Source of the DNA: Ectobius pallidus
Lineage: Eukaryota > Arthropoda > Insecta > Blattodea > Ectobiidae
Direction: 5' to 3'
Length of the DNA: 64,000 nucleotides
Assembly: GCA_964059195.1 (NCBI GenBank)
Contig: CAXKWD010000006.1
Coordinates: 176,140,825 to 176,204,824 of the forward strand
The notes under the pieces are model-generated. The model ran no database searches, was not told where the DNA came from, and was given only the letters and a program-made list of their open reading frames with translations. Shown here piece by piece: positions 42,601 through 54,553 of the stretch; positions within the stretch are counted from its first letter, which is position 1; the number at the start of each line of letters is the position of its first letter. The translations under genes were made by a program, and so were the position numbers.

Positions 42601-45600
42601 GGTCCATATCTGAGGAACTGCTAAACGTTATTGGTGAATATCAAGCATGCGGCGTATGAGTTGAGTAGTCATTCCAAAAAGGATCTCTTTGTAAATGAGG
42701 TGTCTGAAACAGCACTTATGCAATTGGATCATTGCACCAGACTGCAATCATGATACTTGTATAGAAGCATATTTATTAAAATCAGTACACAAACATTTAG
42801 AACTGAAAATGTGGGGAAAAATTTAAAAACTCATTGACATATCAGAAGAAGACAATCTGATGAAGTTCATATCTTCCTGAGACGGATTTGGCAGTTGAAA
42901 ATGTGGATGAGGATCCTTGAAACATGTCCTACCAAAATAATAAGTGAAACAACCAAGTGTGTGTAGTGAACTCAAATAACAGATTGAATTTATTATAGTA
43001 GCTTCACTGTGTAAGAACCATATTATGAAAAAACACATTCAGATGTTTCACCAGGGGCGAGTCTCAGTGTATATCTGAGACTTGTCAAGCTGTTATACGA
43101 GGGTCATCCATAAATTAAGCTTTCTGGGGCCATAAAAAGAAACAAAGCACAATATCATGGAAATGTTTATTGTTACAGATACTGCAAGTGTTCAGCTATT
43201 TTTCAAAATATTCGCTACCAGAATTGAGACATTTTTCATTCCTTCGGACCAACGTTTGAACACCTCTGTTGGAGAAGTCTGCCGCCTAGGATTTGAACCA
43301 TCATATGGCAACCATGTCCACCTCTTTCTCATGATTCTTGATCATTTCTTGAGGTGTAGGAAAAGATGGAAATCACTGGGAGCAAGGTTCGGGCTTTAGG
43401 ATGGATGTTTAAACACCTCCCAGTCAAAATTCTGCAGGAGACTTGCTAGGAGGTGTTAAAAATCCACCCTACAACCCAGATCTCACTCCTATTGATTTCC
43501 ATCTTTTCCTACACCTCAAGAAATGACAGAGAATGACAAAGAGGTGGACACGTTTGTCACACAATGGTTCAAATCCCAGGCAGCAGACTTCTCCAACAGA
43601 GGTGTTCAAACATTGGTCCCAAGGAATTGAAAAATGTCTCAATTTTGGTGGTGAATATGTTTAAAAATAGCTGAACACTTGCTTTATCTATTGCAATAAA
43701 CATTTCCATGAAATTGTGTTTTGTTAAAATAAATAAAAACGAAGTATAAACAGTGGAACATACTGAATCAATAAAATGAATAAATTTTGCATACACTGAT
43801 GCTCCACTTATGTCACAGTTTATAAAACGCAGGACTAGTTTCGGGAGAGTCTTCTCCCATCATCGGCTGCTGGTCAACTGTTGTTTGGACGTCATCAAAC
43901 TCACCGGCCAGAAGGTAGAGAGCAGCACGGGGCCGACTATAAATACCACCAGCCATGGGTTCCATACACCAGTTGACCAGCAGCCGATGATGGGAGAAGA
44001 CTCCTGAAATTAGTCCTGTGTTTTATGAACTGTGACGTAAGTGGAGCATCAGTGTATGCAAAATTTATTCATTTTGATTGTGTTTTGTTTCTGTAAACTA
44101 CCCCAGGCTACTTACTTCATAGACGGTCCTCATTTCATAGTTCACATTACATTACTTTACCTTTAAAACTTCGTCCACATCCCATGGGCCCTGAGGAACA
44201 TTATCCCTTCTCAACCTGCAAGGGAACAATCATATATTCGTTATTTATTACAATAAAACCTTTATTTGTTAACTTGCACATAGTATGTACAACAACTACA
44301 CGAGAAGTTAACATACAGATTACATTTCACAACACAGGGTATCTTAGGGCCTGCCGACAATTCCTCCCGATACGTGACTTCCAGATAGCTTAACTGGAAG
44401 ATGTCTTGTAATACCACCAATGAACTGCTATCCAAAAGAACGCAGTAAAATTAATCCTTAGGTTTAAAATTAACACGAACAGAATTGATTTTAATCTAAA
44501 TACAGGGTAGATTTCAGCTGCTACTCTCAAGGTCTCAAGATCGTTCTGCGTTCGATAATAATCGATAATACACTGATGACATAATGGAAATCTGTATTGT
44601 TATGGATATCATTATGATACCAAATTAAGTATCACAAGTAATAAGCGCATTATAGTAGGGTCAAATAAAAAGAATCCGGTCATGAAAACCACCATTAACA
44701 GCCGTGGGTGTTGGCATGCTGACCACATGCCCCCCAATCCTGACATCTGCCTCGGGTAGATGACACAGCGGTCAGGGTGGTAGCCCAAATCCCTCCAGGG
44801 ATGTAGCGCCACGGAGTTTAGAGTGTAGTTTAGTCCAAACAAAAAGAAACAACAATTTCTAACTTAACTACCCACCCCCCCTTTCTTTTTGTTTTATAAT
44901 AATTTATTATAAATGAGGTATTACCATGCAAAACATACAAATTAGTATTTCAATTGTTTGTAAACAGCCAAACAAACTACATTTTTGTTACTAGAGTAAC
45001 AATTAGCTAACTCACAGGGAACCAAAACCACTCAAAGTCAAATGGGAAATTCAAATTATATCAGGTTTGTTCGCAAAGCAGTCAGAAACCAGGAACACAT
45101 CGTTCGCGCATGCGCTCTTTCTCCACACATGTTCGCAAAGTGAGAATTCGTGATTCTGATTTCAATCTTCTGTTCGATGAAATCTCATGGACAGTTTCTG
45201 TACTACAGGAAAAGTTTACAGGCTCTAGCATGAATTGTTATCAGAGACATGCGCACTAACCTATTTTCACGCATCTGATTCCTCCCTCCAATAAGCTTGT
45301 GCCTCATTTATAAGCATAGGCTACTTATGTGTATGAATAATGGAAGATAATTAAAGGTTTCCCAAAATATAGTTTATATTGCCGATGTATATTGCTTGTA
45401 GAACATGTTAAAGGGAAATATATATTTTATTTGCATATCATATCGATTAAACGCAGAAACTATCTATTCCAAATTCTTGTAACCGTTCGCAAAGTGCAAA
45501 TCACGGGTAAGCTACAGACTGGACATGCACAGTACAACAAATTCTCAAGCAGTCACGGATCTGCGTTGCAAACAAACCTATTGATAACTTCCAGATATTT

Positions 45601-48600
45601 CAAAATGCTTCCGAGGAAATACAAATATTCAGTCACCTTGTTCATGTCAAAAGTGACAGTCTGTGGCAATATCTACTGGTAAATAACATAGCACATCAGA
45701 ATTCCTCACCCTGCTACGAAGAATAAACTGAGACTGAAATAATGCTTGAACTCACCTCTCGATGTTCCGACACAGTCCTCCAGCGAGATGTCTGTTGAGC
45801 ATCAAGTTGAGCACAGGCTTCTCAATACTTTCTGTGCCTTTGAATACATTCCAAGGAACGGATATCACCATCGCAGCTGTGATGAGTTTCTCAGGCTTTC
45901 CAGCTTGTGACGCCAAGTAATTTCCCAGAATCAACCTGTCAACATTAGAGCATCACAGGTAATACAGGGTTCCCACAAATGCACTTTCTGGTTTCAAACA
46001 CTCGCAACTTATGTTTAATGAAACTAGTATTGATGCCTGCTGGAATGTTGCATTGGAAATTAATTCAGAAAAAACTAAGTACATGGTCATGAAACGTCAA
46101 AATAATGCTCCACAAAATATTAGAATAGCCGGTAAATCATTTGAACAAGTGGAAAATTCAAATATCTGGGAGCAATAACTACAGTCAGAAATAATATTAA
46201 GGCAGAAGTAAAATGTCGACTAAATTCAGGAAATGCCTGATTTTATGCAGTTCAGAAACTTATATTCTCCTCTTCTGTCCAAAAATCTAAAAATAAAGAT
46301 TTATAAGACAATTATCCTGCCGGTTGTATTATATGGATGTGTATTATATGGATGGCCCCTTACATAATCTGAGTGTTCGAAAACAGGGGGCTTAGGAAAA
46401 TATTTGGGCCTAAGAGAGATGAAAACTGCATAACGACGAACTTCATAACCGAATATAGTAAGGGTAATTAAATCACGGAGGATGAAATAAGGGAGGAAAG
46501 ACATATCTCAAAAGTATTGATTGGGAGACCCGAAGGGAAAAGACCACCTGTAAGACCTAGACATAGGTGGAAGGACAGTATTAGGATAGATTTAAGGGAA
46601 GTAGGATTTGCGAGGGATGGTTGGATGGAGTTAGCACAGAATAGGGTTGAATGGCGGGCTCAAGTAAGCATGGCAATGAACCTCCGGGTTCCATAAAATA
46701 GATAATATTCCTTTAGTTTGCTGAGGAATTGTCTGTTGCCAGTTTATCCTCGTTTGAACATCAAGGTGAATACCAATAGGCTATGTCATTATTGATGTGC
46801 AATTGTTTTCATGGGCGTAATTTCCTCCTCTTGCATCCACACAATATTGGCACCTTTTTAGGAAATTTTCTTTCACGAGCGTAAGTTCAGCTTCCGAGAT
46901 AGAGTTAATTTCCCTTGTGATATTGTCTTTAAGTTCTTCTAATGTACTGACCTAATGTATAATTAGGGAATTGACCTATACACTTTATTTTTCAAGTTTC
47001 CCCATAAATAATAGCATTGGCGTTATTTCAGCTTTTTAACTAGGGTGGCAAGGTCTGGGGGGGGGGGGGTATGGAAATTTTTTAAAATTTGGCGTTAAAA
47101 TGATGTAGTGTAAGCATTTTTAAAACTTTTTTACGTACCATACCAGCATAAATGTTAAGTTTAATAAAGAATGAAGATTGTGCCACGTTTATAAACTGTA
47201 ATTTTTCACTTGTTTGCAAATAACTGATATTTTTACTGCCGATTTTTGGGGTGGCAAAAAGAGGGGTTTGGGAATTCTGGGGTGGCAACTGCCACTCCTA
47301 GCGACCCCGTAATTACGCCACTGATTGTTTTCTATTGTTGATGAGATATGGCTTCTGTTAATTTTCAACTGATATTTAATTTAATTCTTTTAATGGCTGG
47401 ATGAAATAGCAGGGATGAATCATGGCAAGTAAATATCTAATCTGGCATAGTAATATAAGAATTGAGTCAATTTTTGTGACACTTACTTCACTTGAGTCCT
47501 CTATTTGGAGACTAGTTTCGGGAAGTTATTCTTCCCATATTCATTCCATTCCCGCCTCCAATGACCTGTTCAATAAATTCATCTTAAAGAAACTAGAGGG
47601 CAGTCAAGTAGCAACAAGCAGCAGTCAAAATGGAATGAATATGGGAGGAATAACTTCCCGAAATTAGTCTCCAAATAGAGGACTCCAAGTGAAGTAAGTG
47701 TCACAAAAATTGACTCAATTCTTATATTACTATATTAGAAAAACTTCACTGTTACAAACTTCCTGTAATAATTAATATCTAATCTGGCATTTGCCTTTAC
47801 GACTGAGAAAACCCTGGAAAAAACCCCAGTCAAATTGGCTGTACACGGGGTTTGAACAACAGACCTCCTGAATGCTAGTTAAAGACATGACAGGCAATAA
47901 AGGAGAACTTGATAAAGACTGTGGTAATTCAATGATCTGATTGGTCATGAAACTTTTTTCAAATTTTTTTAGTAGACTGACTTTCACAATTGTGATAAAA
48001 ATGAAAAGCTCTAAGGGTCCACAAACCACAGGTTGGGAACCACAGCCTAGGAAGCTACTTGAAGAATGCTTGTGGTGATTACATAACAAAGGCTTTCTTT
48101 TAAGTGATGTCAAGGCCAGACAGACATTCTCCATTCAATTATTCAAGTATTTTTCATAATGTTTGACTAACACTTCATCAATGATGTTCAATCTTCAGAT
48201 TCCTATCCACGACACACGTGTGTTTAATCTATACAGAACCCTCCAAGGAATCGTTTTTATGCAGTTCAGAAACTTTTATTTTTTCATCTTCTGTCCGGTT
48301 GCTGGTTGTATTATATGGATGTGAAACATGGTCGCTGCGTGGTCTCATGGTTAGCATTGCTGGCTACAGATCCTTGGCCCCAGGTTTGATCCCCGGTACC
48401 TTCTCAGATTTTTCTGAGGTAGGGAGATCTGGAACGGGGTGCACTCAGCCTCATGATACAAACTGAGGAGCTACTTGATAGAGAAGTAGCGGCTCTGGTC
48501 ACGAAAACCACCATTAACGGCCGTGGGTGTCGGCATGCTGACCACATGCCCCCCAATCTGCCATTTGCCTATGGTAGATGATGCAGCAGTCGGGTGGTAA

Positions 48601-51600
48601 GCCTTGTCCGTTCAGGGATGTAGTGCCATGGAGTTTAGAAACATGGTCGCTTACATAATCTGAGAGGGTTCAAAAACAGGGTGCTTAGGAAAATATTTAG
48701 ACCTAAGAGAGATGAAAACTGCATAATGATGAGCTTCATAACCTGTACTCTTCACTGCATATAGTAAGGGTAATTAAATCATGGAGGATGAAATAAGGGA
48801 GGAAAGACATATCTAAAAAATATTGACTGCAAGACCCAAATGGAAAAGACCACTTGAAGGCCTAGACGTAGGTGGGAGGAAAATATTAGGATAGGTATAA
48901 GGGAAGTAGGATTTGCGAGGGATGGTTGGATGGATTTAGCACAGAATAGGGTTGAATGGTGGGCTCAGGTAAGCATGGCAATGAACCTTCGGGTTCCATA
49001 AAGTAGATAATATTCCTTTAGCTTGCTAAGGAATTGTCTGTTTGCCATTGAGTAAGTAGCCTAAGTATATGACGGTCTTTCAGGCTTCCAACTGGGTGAG
49101 TATGAGAATTGAGCTGGTCTGTGTTATATAGGAGAGACAGAAAATGATAGCTGGGGTGGGGGATCAATTAAAAAAATGATGTCAAAACCATCCAACAATC
49201 TCTCTGAAAATACAGAAAATTGTATGCCCCATGAAGGATTCATATATTAAAAAAATCCCTTTAGGCAAGCCTACAGGCTGAGGTAGATTTCAAAGTGCTT
49301 TTGGTTTAATTTACTGTCGCTGCGTAGCACTCTTCTTCTTTAGCCTTGGCATGACAAACCCGCAATAATAATTGCAAAAAAGAGGAAAGAGCACTTTTTC
49401 AAACATTCAAATCTCGCCTTAAATGAGAGCTATCGAGAAACTAGTTATTGATTTGTAGAGCACTCATCAAGAGCTTTTCAATGATACCCCACAAGACGTG
49501 GTTTCAAAAATTTCGAATTTCCATCCCCCCCCCCACCCCCACTCGTACCCCCAAAACCCCCGAATCGTTGGTGTCACTGTGAACTCCATAGGGAGTACTC
49601 TAATTTATTCAAACAAAGTTTCCCTCTATACTTCATAGGGGCCGAGATATACATTTTTTTAAATTTCAACCCCCTCCCCCGACCACCCCCTTGGGCCAAT
49701 TTTGCTCATTAACGAACTTGTCCGAACTATTGGGCCTAGAAACAACATAATAAAATTTGGTTAAAATATCTTCAAAATTACGGCCGCTATCGTGTAAAGA
49801 TATATATATATATATAAATATCACAATTTTTTTTTTTGAACGGGCGGTGGTTTCATACTTAGGGGAGCATGAAACGTAAAGATATGAAAGAATTTTTCGA
49901 AAATCATGACATGGTATCCATTGCAATAGGTAGATTTTTCTTCGAAATCTACCTAAGATGTCTGAAGAAAGAATAACTAGAATGTCTCCTAACTGTAAGG
50001 CAAAAGGGAGAAGAAACGTGGGAAGACCACTCAGAAGATGGACTTAACAATTTCTAGGAGTCAGAACAGACTGAAAAGTCTAATCCTTGATGTTGATGGT
50101 GATGAAGGATTAAATAAACTTGTCATGTTTGGTCCTGATTTCCACCATGCAACGTATATGTAGTCAAATCAAAAGAAAATTACCTGAGGAAGGCCCGGAG
50201 GTTCGGGTTGATACATCATGGAAGTTTTTAAAAAACACGTGATACACTGAAGGTAATTTTATTTTTATTTGACTACATATACGATGAAGGATTCATTGAG
50301 TCTGCCCACACCAGGTGTCTAACAAATCCCCTGCGAATAATTGAGATGTTTACATCAGGAAGAAGAATCCCACTTTAGAGGAAAGATGTAATGAACATCG
50401 CAGATCATAAGCTGTATTACCCAGACAAGTCCACAGTGACGAGTGAAGAGGGCCAGAAGTTGGATTTTATAACACTGAAGTCATCATATAATACTTAGTG
50501 GGGTTCGGATATTTATGACTTAAAAAAGTGGAAAACATGACTGCACATGGCTACAAGATCCAATTCAATCAGACCAAAATCCTAGGGAGGAAGAGATATT
50601 ACTGGGGCCGTACTGTTGCAAAGGCCTTGGAATACCAGATCAAAAGCCAAAACTTAAATAGGGAAGCCAGTCTACATCATAGCCAGTATTGGCTTCTCAC
50701 ACTTCCAAATTAAGTATTGGCCAATTTCGCATCTCAACCTACTTTTTGACCAATCAGAGCACGAATTTTCTTATTGCCCCCACCCAAACTAGCACTTCGT
50801 TTCTCCTATAATTTCTCTTGTAATATTGTCTTTAAGTTCTTCTAATGTATGGGAAATTGACCTATACACTTTATTTTTCAAGTTTCCCCATAAATAATAT
50901 TCACATACTGTTAGAAGAACTTAAAGACAATATCACATAGGCCTATCACAAGAGAAATTAACCCTGTCTCGGAAGCTGAACTTATGCACGTGAAAGAAAA
51001 TTCCCTTAAAAAGTGACAGTGTTGTGCGTATTCAAGAGGAGAACATTTCCAACATCTCTTGTGATGAGGTACGTGATTATTTCCACTGTAATTTTAATTG
51101 TAAATGTGAGAACCCTAATCATTACACCGATCGTGGCTACATTAGCGTAGATATTTCACCCGATCGCTCAGGAGTTGGAGCTGTGCCCGCCACGCCACAG
51201 GAACCCGTGTCATTGGCCAACTCTTGCGTGGGACTCACTGTATATTTCTATAATGACCCAGAATTCACTATGAAAAGTGTAATTCATTTACTGGGTTTGT
51301 GGAAGCTGAGTTTGGCTGTCTTTAAGAGCCACTCAAAATGCTTGAGGGGCTATGTAGTTTTTATTAACACAATACATTACAGGCAGTACAATTAAATTTT
51401 ATATGAACTAACAACCTTTTGCTGATATTGGCTGGATGTATGTCAACATGAACACACAAAAAAAAAATTTGATTGAATTTTGGAATGTTAAAACTTACCC
51501 TCCCATTGAAACACCGGCAGCTGCTACAGGAATTCCTGGGTGCGTTGCTGTCACATGAACCACAACCTCTGATAAATCATCACACTTGGACGCACAATAA

Positions 51601-54519
51601 GTTCTTGGTGTCTGGAACAAAGGAAGCATTTATCCATTCATCACTCTATCAGTATAACCTTGGAATACAAGTCATAACTTGCTGGGTTATTGAAAGTAAA
51701 ATATTCTAAAACTAAACTAAACTCCCTGGTGCTACATCCCTGCCATAGAAAGATTGAGAAATGGGGGCATAGCATGCTGCCCCCATGGGTGTTGCTGAAT
51801 CACGAGGCTTAGAGCACCTCCTTTCACACATCTCAGAAAAATCCAAAGAGGTACCAGGGATCATATCTGGGCCTGAAAATCTGTAGCAGCAACACTAAGC
51901 CTAACAAAAATACCAAAACTGTATAAAAATATCCTGAAATTATTAAAAAGAAATCACCAAAAATAGGTGCCTCTAGCAATTACCGTAATTTACAGACTAT
52001 AAGACACTCTGGACTATAAGACGTAATGATTTTAGGATAGAAATTTAAAGGAAAAGAAATTAAATGTGATTCTAAACGAAAAAATTTTAACGGAATAATA
52101 TACTTCATTGCATAAACAAATTATAACCTTGTGCAATGTAATCAGTGTAAATAACTTCTAACTTAAAGCCTGCGTTCTAGGAAAATTTCTTCTGTACAGG
52201 TGGCATCGCATAAATTTTAACAACTGAATTGATTTCTCATGTAAGACTGAAAATACTTTTACATCCTCTAACCCTCAATTCAGCATATGGGAAAAGGCTG
52301 TTTAGAAGTCATTGCCTTCACTTAAACCACCCTGCAGAGACAACTCCTTTCGTATAAAAGAAATCAACATTCCTTTCTTTTTGCATTGTATACCTGGCTT
52401 CCAGCTACCCTCATTTTACGACTGTGACAAGTGCCCTGATGTACAGTCTGTGCCAAAATTTGTAACTATCTTATTGTTTATAACACTTTGTTTATAACTA
52501 AGGTATTCTGACAATATTTACCATAATTTTAATTTTTTTAGTGTACTTCGGACCATTAGACGTACCCAACTTCCAAGGCTCTGTTTCCAAGGTAAAAAAG
52601 TGCATCTTATGGTTCACAAAATATGGTAGTCTCAGATTAAATCAAAGAAAAACTAAGTAGAAAATATTGGCTAAAACAAAAGTGACAGATAATATATCTA
52701 AATAACAACTTCCTTTTAAGGATGTAGGCTGTATTCCGTGGATTATTTACCATCCAGTTGCAGGGAACTTCTTCGGTGCTAGCTTCTTCCTCACTTCTCA
52801 TTATGAGAAATGGTGCCTGTATCAACAGTACTCGTTTATAAAAGTGTTGTTAAAGCATCATTCATGTTTATATCTTAGGGGCAGCAGAGTTCTTGCTTAC
52901 CTTTAAAGAAATTCCTCCGAGACCTCTGTTGTTAAACACGACAATCCTGAGCTTAATACGGTTGGCAGCTTTCACTATACACTTGACGTACTCTGCCTGG
53001 CTTTCTCCGGTCAAACCAGGAAGCATAATAATGATTGGAGCATCAGGGGCACAGCCATCTTCCAGCCAATCCAGAGCTACTTCACCTCCATCGCTCAGTT
53101 TTAAGATTTCCCTATGACAAGCACACAGATTGTTTGCATGAAGCTTTCACAATGCTCATTATATAAGTCATATCTAGGTAGATATTTAAGCATTCATGAA
53201 CCACAGATCATTGTCTCTGTTGGACATTACATGAGAATTTCATAGGGGAAAAATTCCTCCGGCACTGGGACCTGAACCCAGGACCTTTGGCCATTCGCGC
53301 CAATGCTCCACCAACTGAGCTAAGCCAGAGCTCAATTCACAGCGCCAGACGGAACCCCTCTCCTATGACTGATTGCCCTAATGGTCTACCTCACAGGCAG
53401 ACAAGCTATGCCATATGCAGTACTGTGAGGCACACTAGTGTGCCTCACAGTACTGCATATGGCATGCCGGAGGAATTTTTCTCCTATGATATTCTCTCAT
53501 ATCTAGGGTTCAGATGTTTATGACATGTCATATTTTTATCCTGACCTCCATTCTTGCCAGAAACACAAATTAAACACTAATTACACACTTGTTATCCTAA
53601 TTGAACAGTTTTTATTATGCATATTTTGGTCATTTTCATGGTCTTGGTCATAGTTTAGCCATATTTGAAATTTAAAGTCATATTTAAGTTATAAATTTGG
53701 TAATGGAGCACAATTATCTGTGTATCTGTAACTTTGTATTGTACTTGTATCATACTTGTTCTATTGTAATATTGTAAAGTTCAGTTGTATTAATCCTGGT
53801 TGAATGGAAGAGAAGGCCTAATGGCCTTAATTCCACCAGGTAAAATAAAACAATTCTAATTCTAATTCTAATTATGCAGTGTTTGTACTACATGGTCGAG
53901 TTAAATTTAGTGTCTTTAAACGTTTTAAATCAGAAAATTTATTTTTTGAAAATACGTTATTTTTATTAGGAAATATTTAGGATTTTTTGGTCATATTTAA
54001 TAAGTTTCAATGGCATATTTGCAGTAATATTTTCCACCTCTTTAAGTCATAAATAGGGGGCGGATTTCTAGGACCTAAAAAATAGGATATACGCATGCAT
54101 TTATGACCTAAAAAAAACATTAAAATATGTCCCAAAAATTTTAAAATATGACTTTACCACTTACACATTGTGCATATTTTTTTTAAGTTTCATTACAATA
54201 CATTTTATTAAAATATAATGTTAATTATTTAAAATAGGCCTATCTGTAAATTCTCAAAATATAATGCAACATTTACAAAATATGATACGAAACTTCAAAA
54301 TTTCTTTAATATGCACACAAATATGCCGGAAATATGACCTAACTATGCATATTCATACTAAATATGCTACAATAGTTGAAAATTTCCTAAATATGCAGTT
54401 ATATGCCCAATAAAAGCCGTTCCATTTTCACCTGGATGCTTGGAATTGGGTTTAAATTAGTCGGAAACCTGAAATAATGCAAAGGGGAAAAATATGACAT
54501 GTCATAGAAATCCGCCCCC

Positions 54520-54553
<34 letters not shown>

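Larger units (their letters stand above)
43726..44076 (-). mobile_element. Fold-back hammerhead element, copy 2
   Basis: The 13-bp ATTGTGTTTTGTT (43713-43725 and 44077-44089) flanks 351 bp inserted in a mariner arm. Inverted arms run from about 43774 to 43880 and from 43970 to 44076. The unique centre is near 43880-43970. The tail lies on the left (aaaacgaagtataaacagtgg, near 43738), so this copy points to the minus strand. Confidence 0.82.
43098..44131. mobile_element. Palindromic mariner derivative, copy 2
   Basis: It is the same architecture and family as 22212-23252. The left end CGAGGGTCATCCATAAATTA is preceded by TA, and an inverted but worn right end lies near 44131. Both arms carry the mariner 3' half (aaagatggaaatca / gatttccatctttt, and the repeated aggtgtt blocks), joined near 43425. 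The arms are more diverged than in copy 1. Its right arm is split by a fold-back hammerhead element. Confidence 0.7.

Noticed and set aside
53270..53335. Candidate functional tRNA gene (minus strand)
   Set aside because: The A and B boxes are good, but I cannot close a 7-bp acceptor stem and a convincing anticodon arm. It is embedded in a repeat family, so a tRNA-derived element is more likely.
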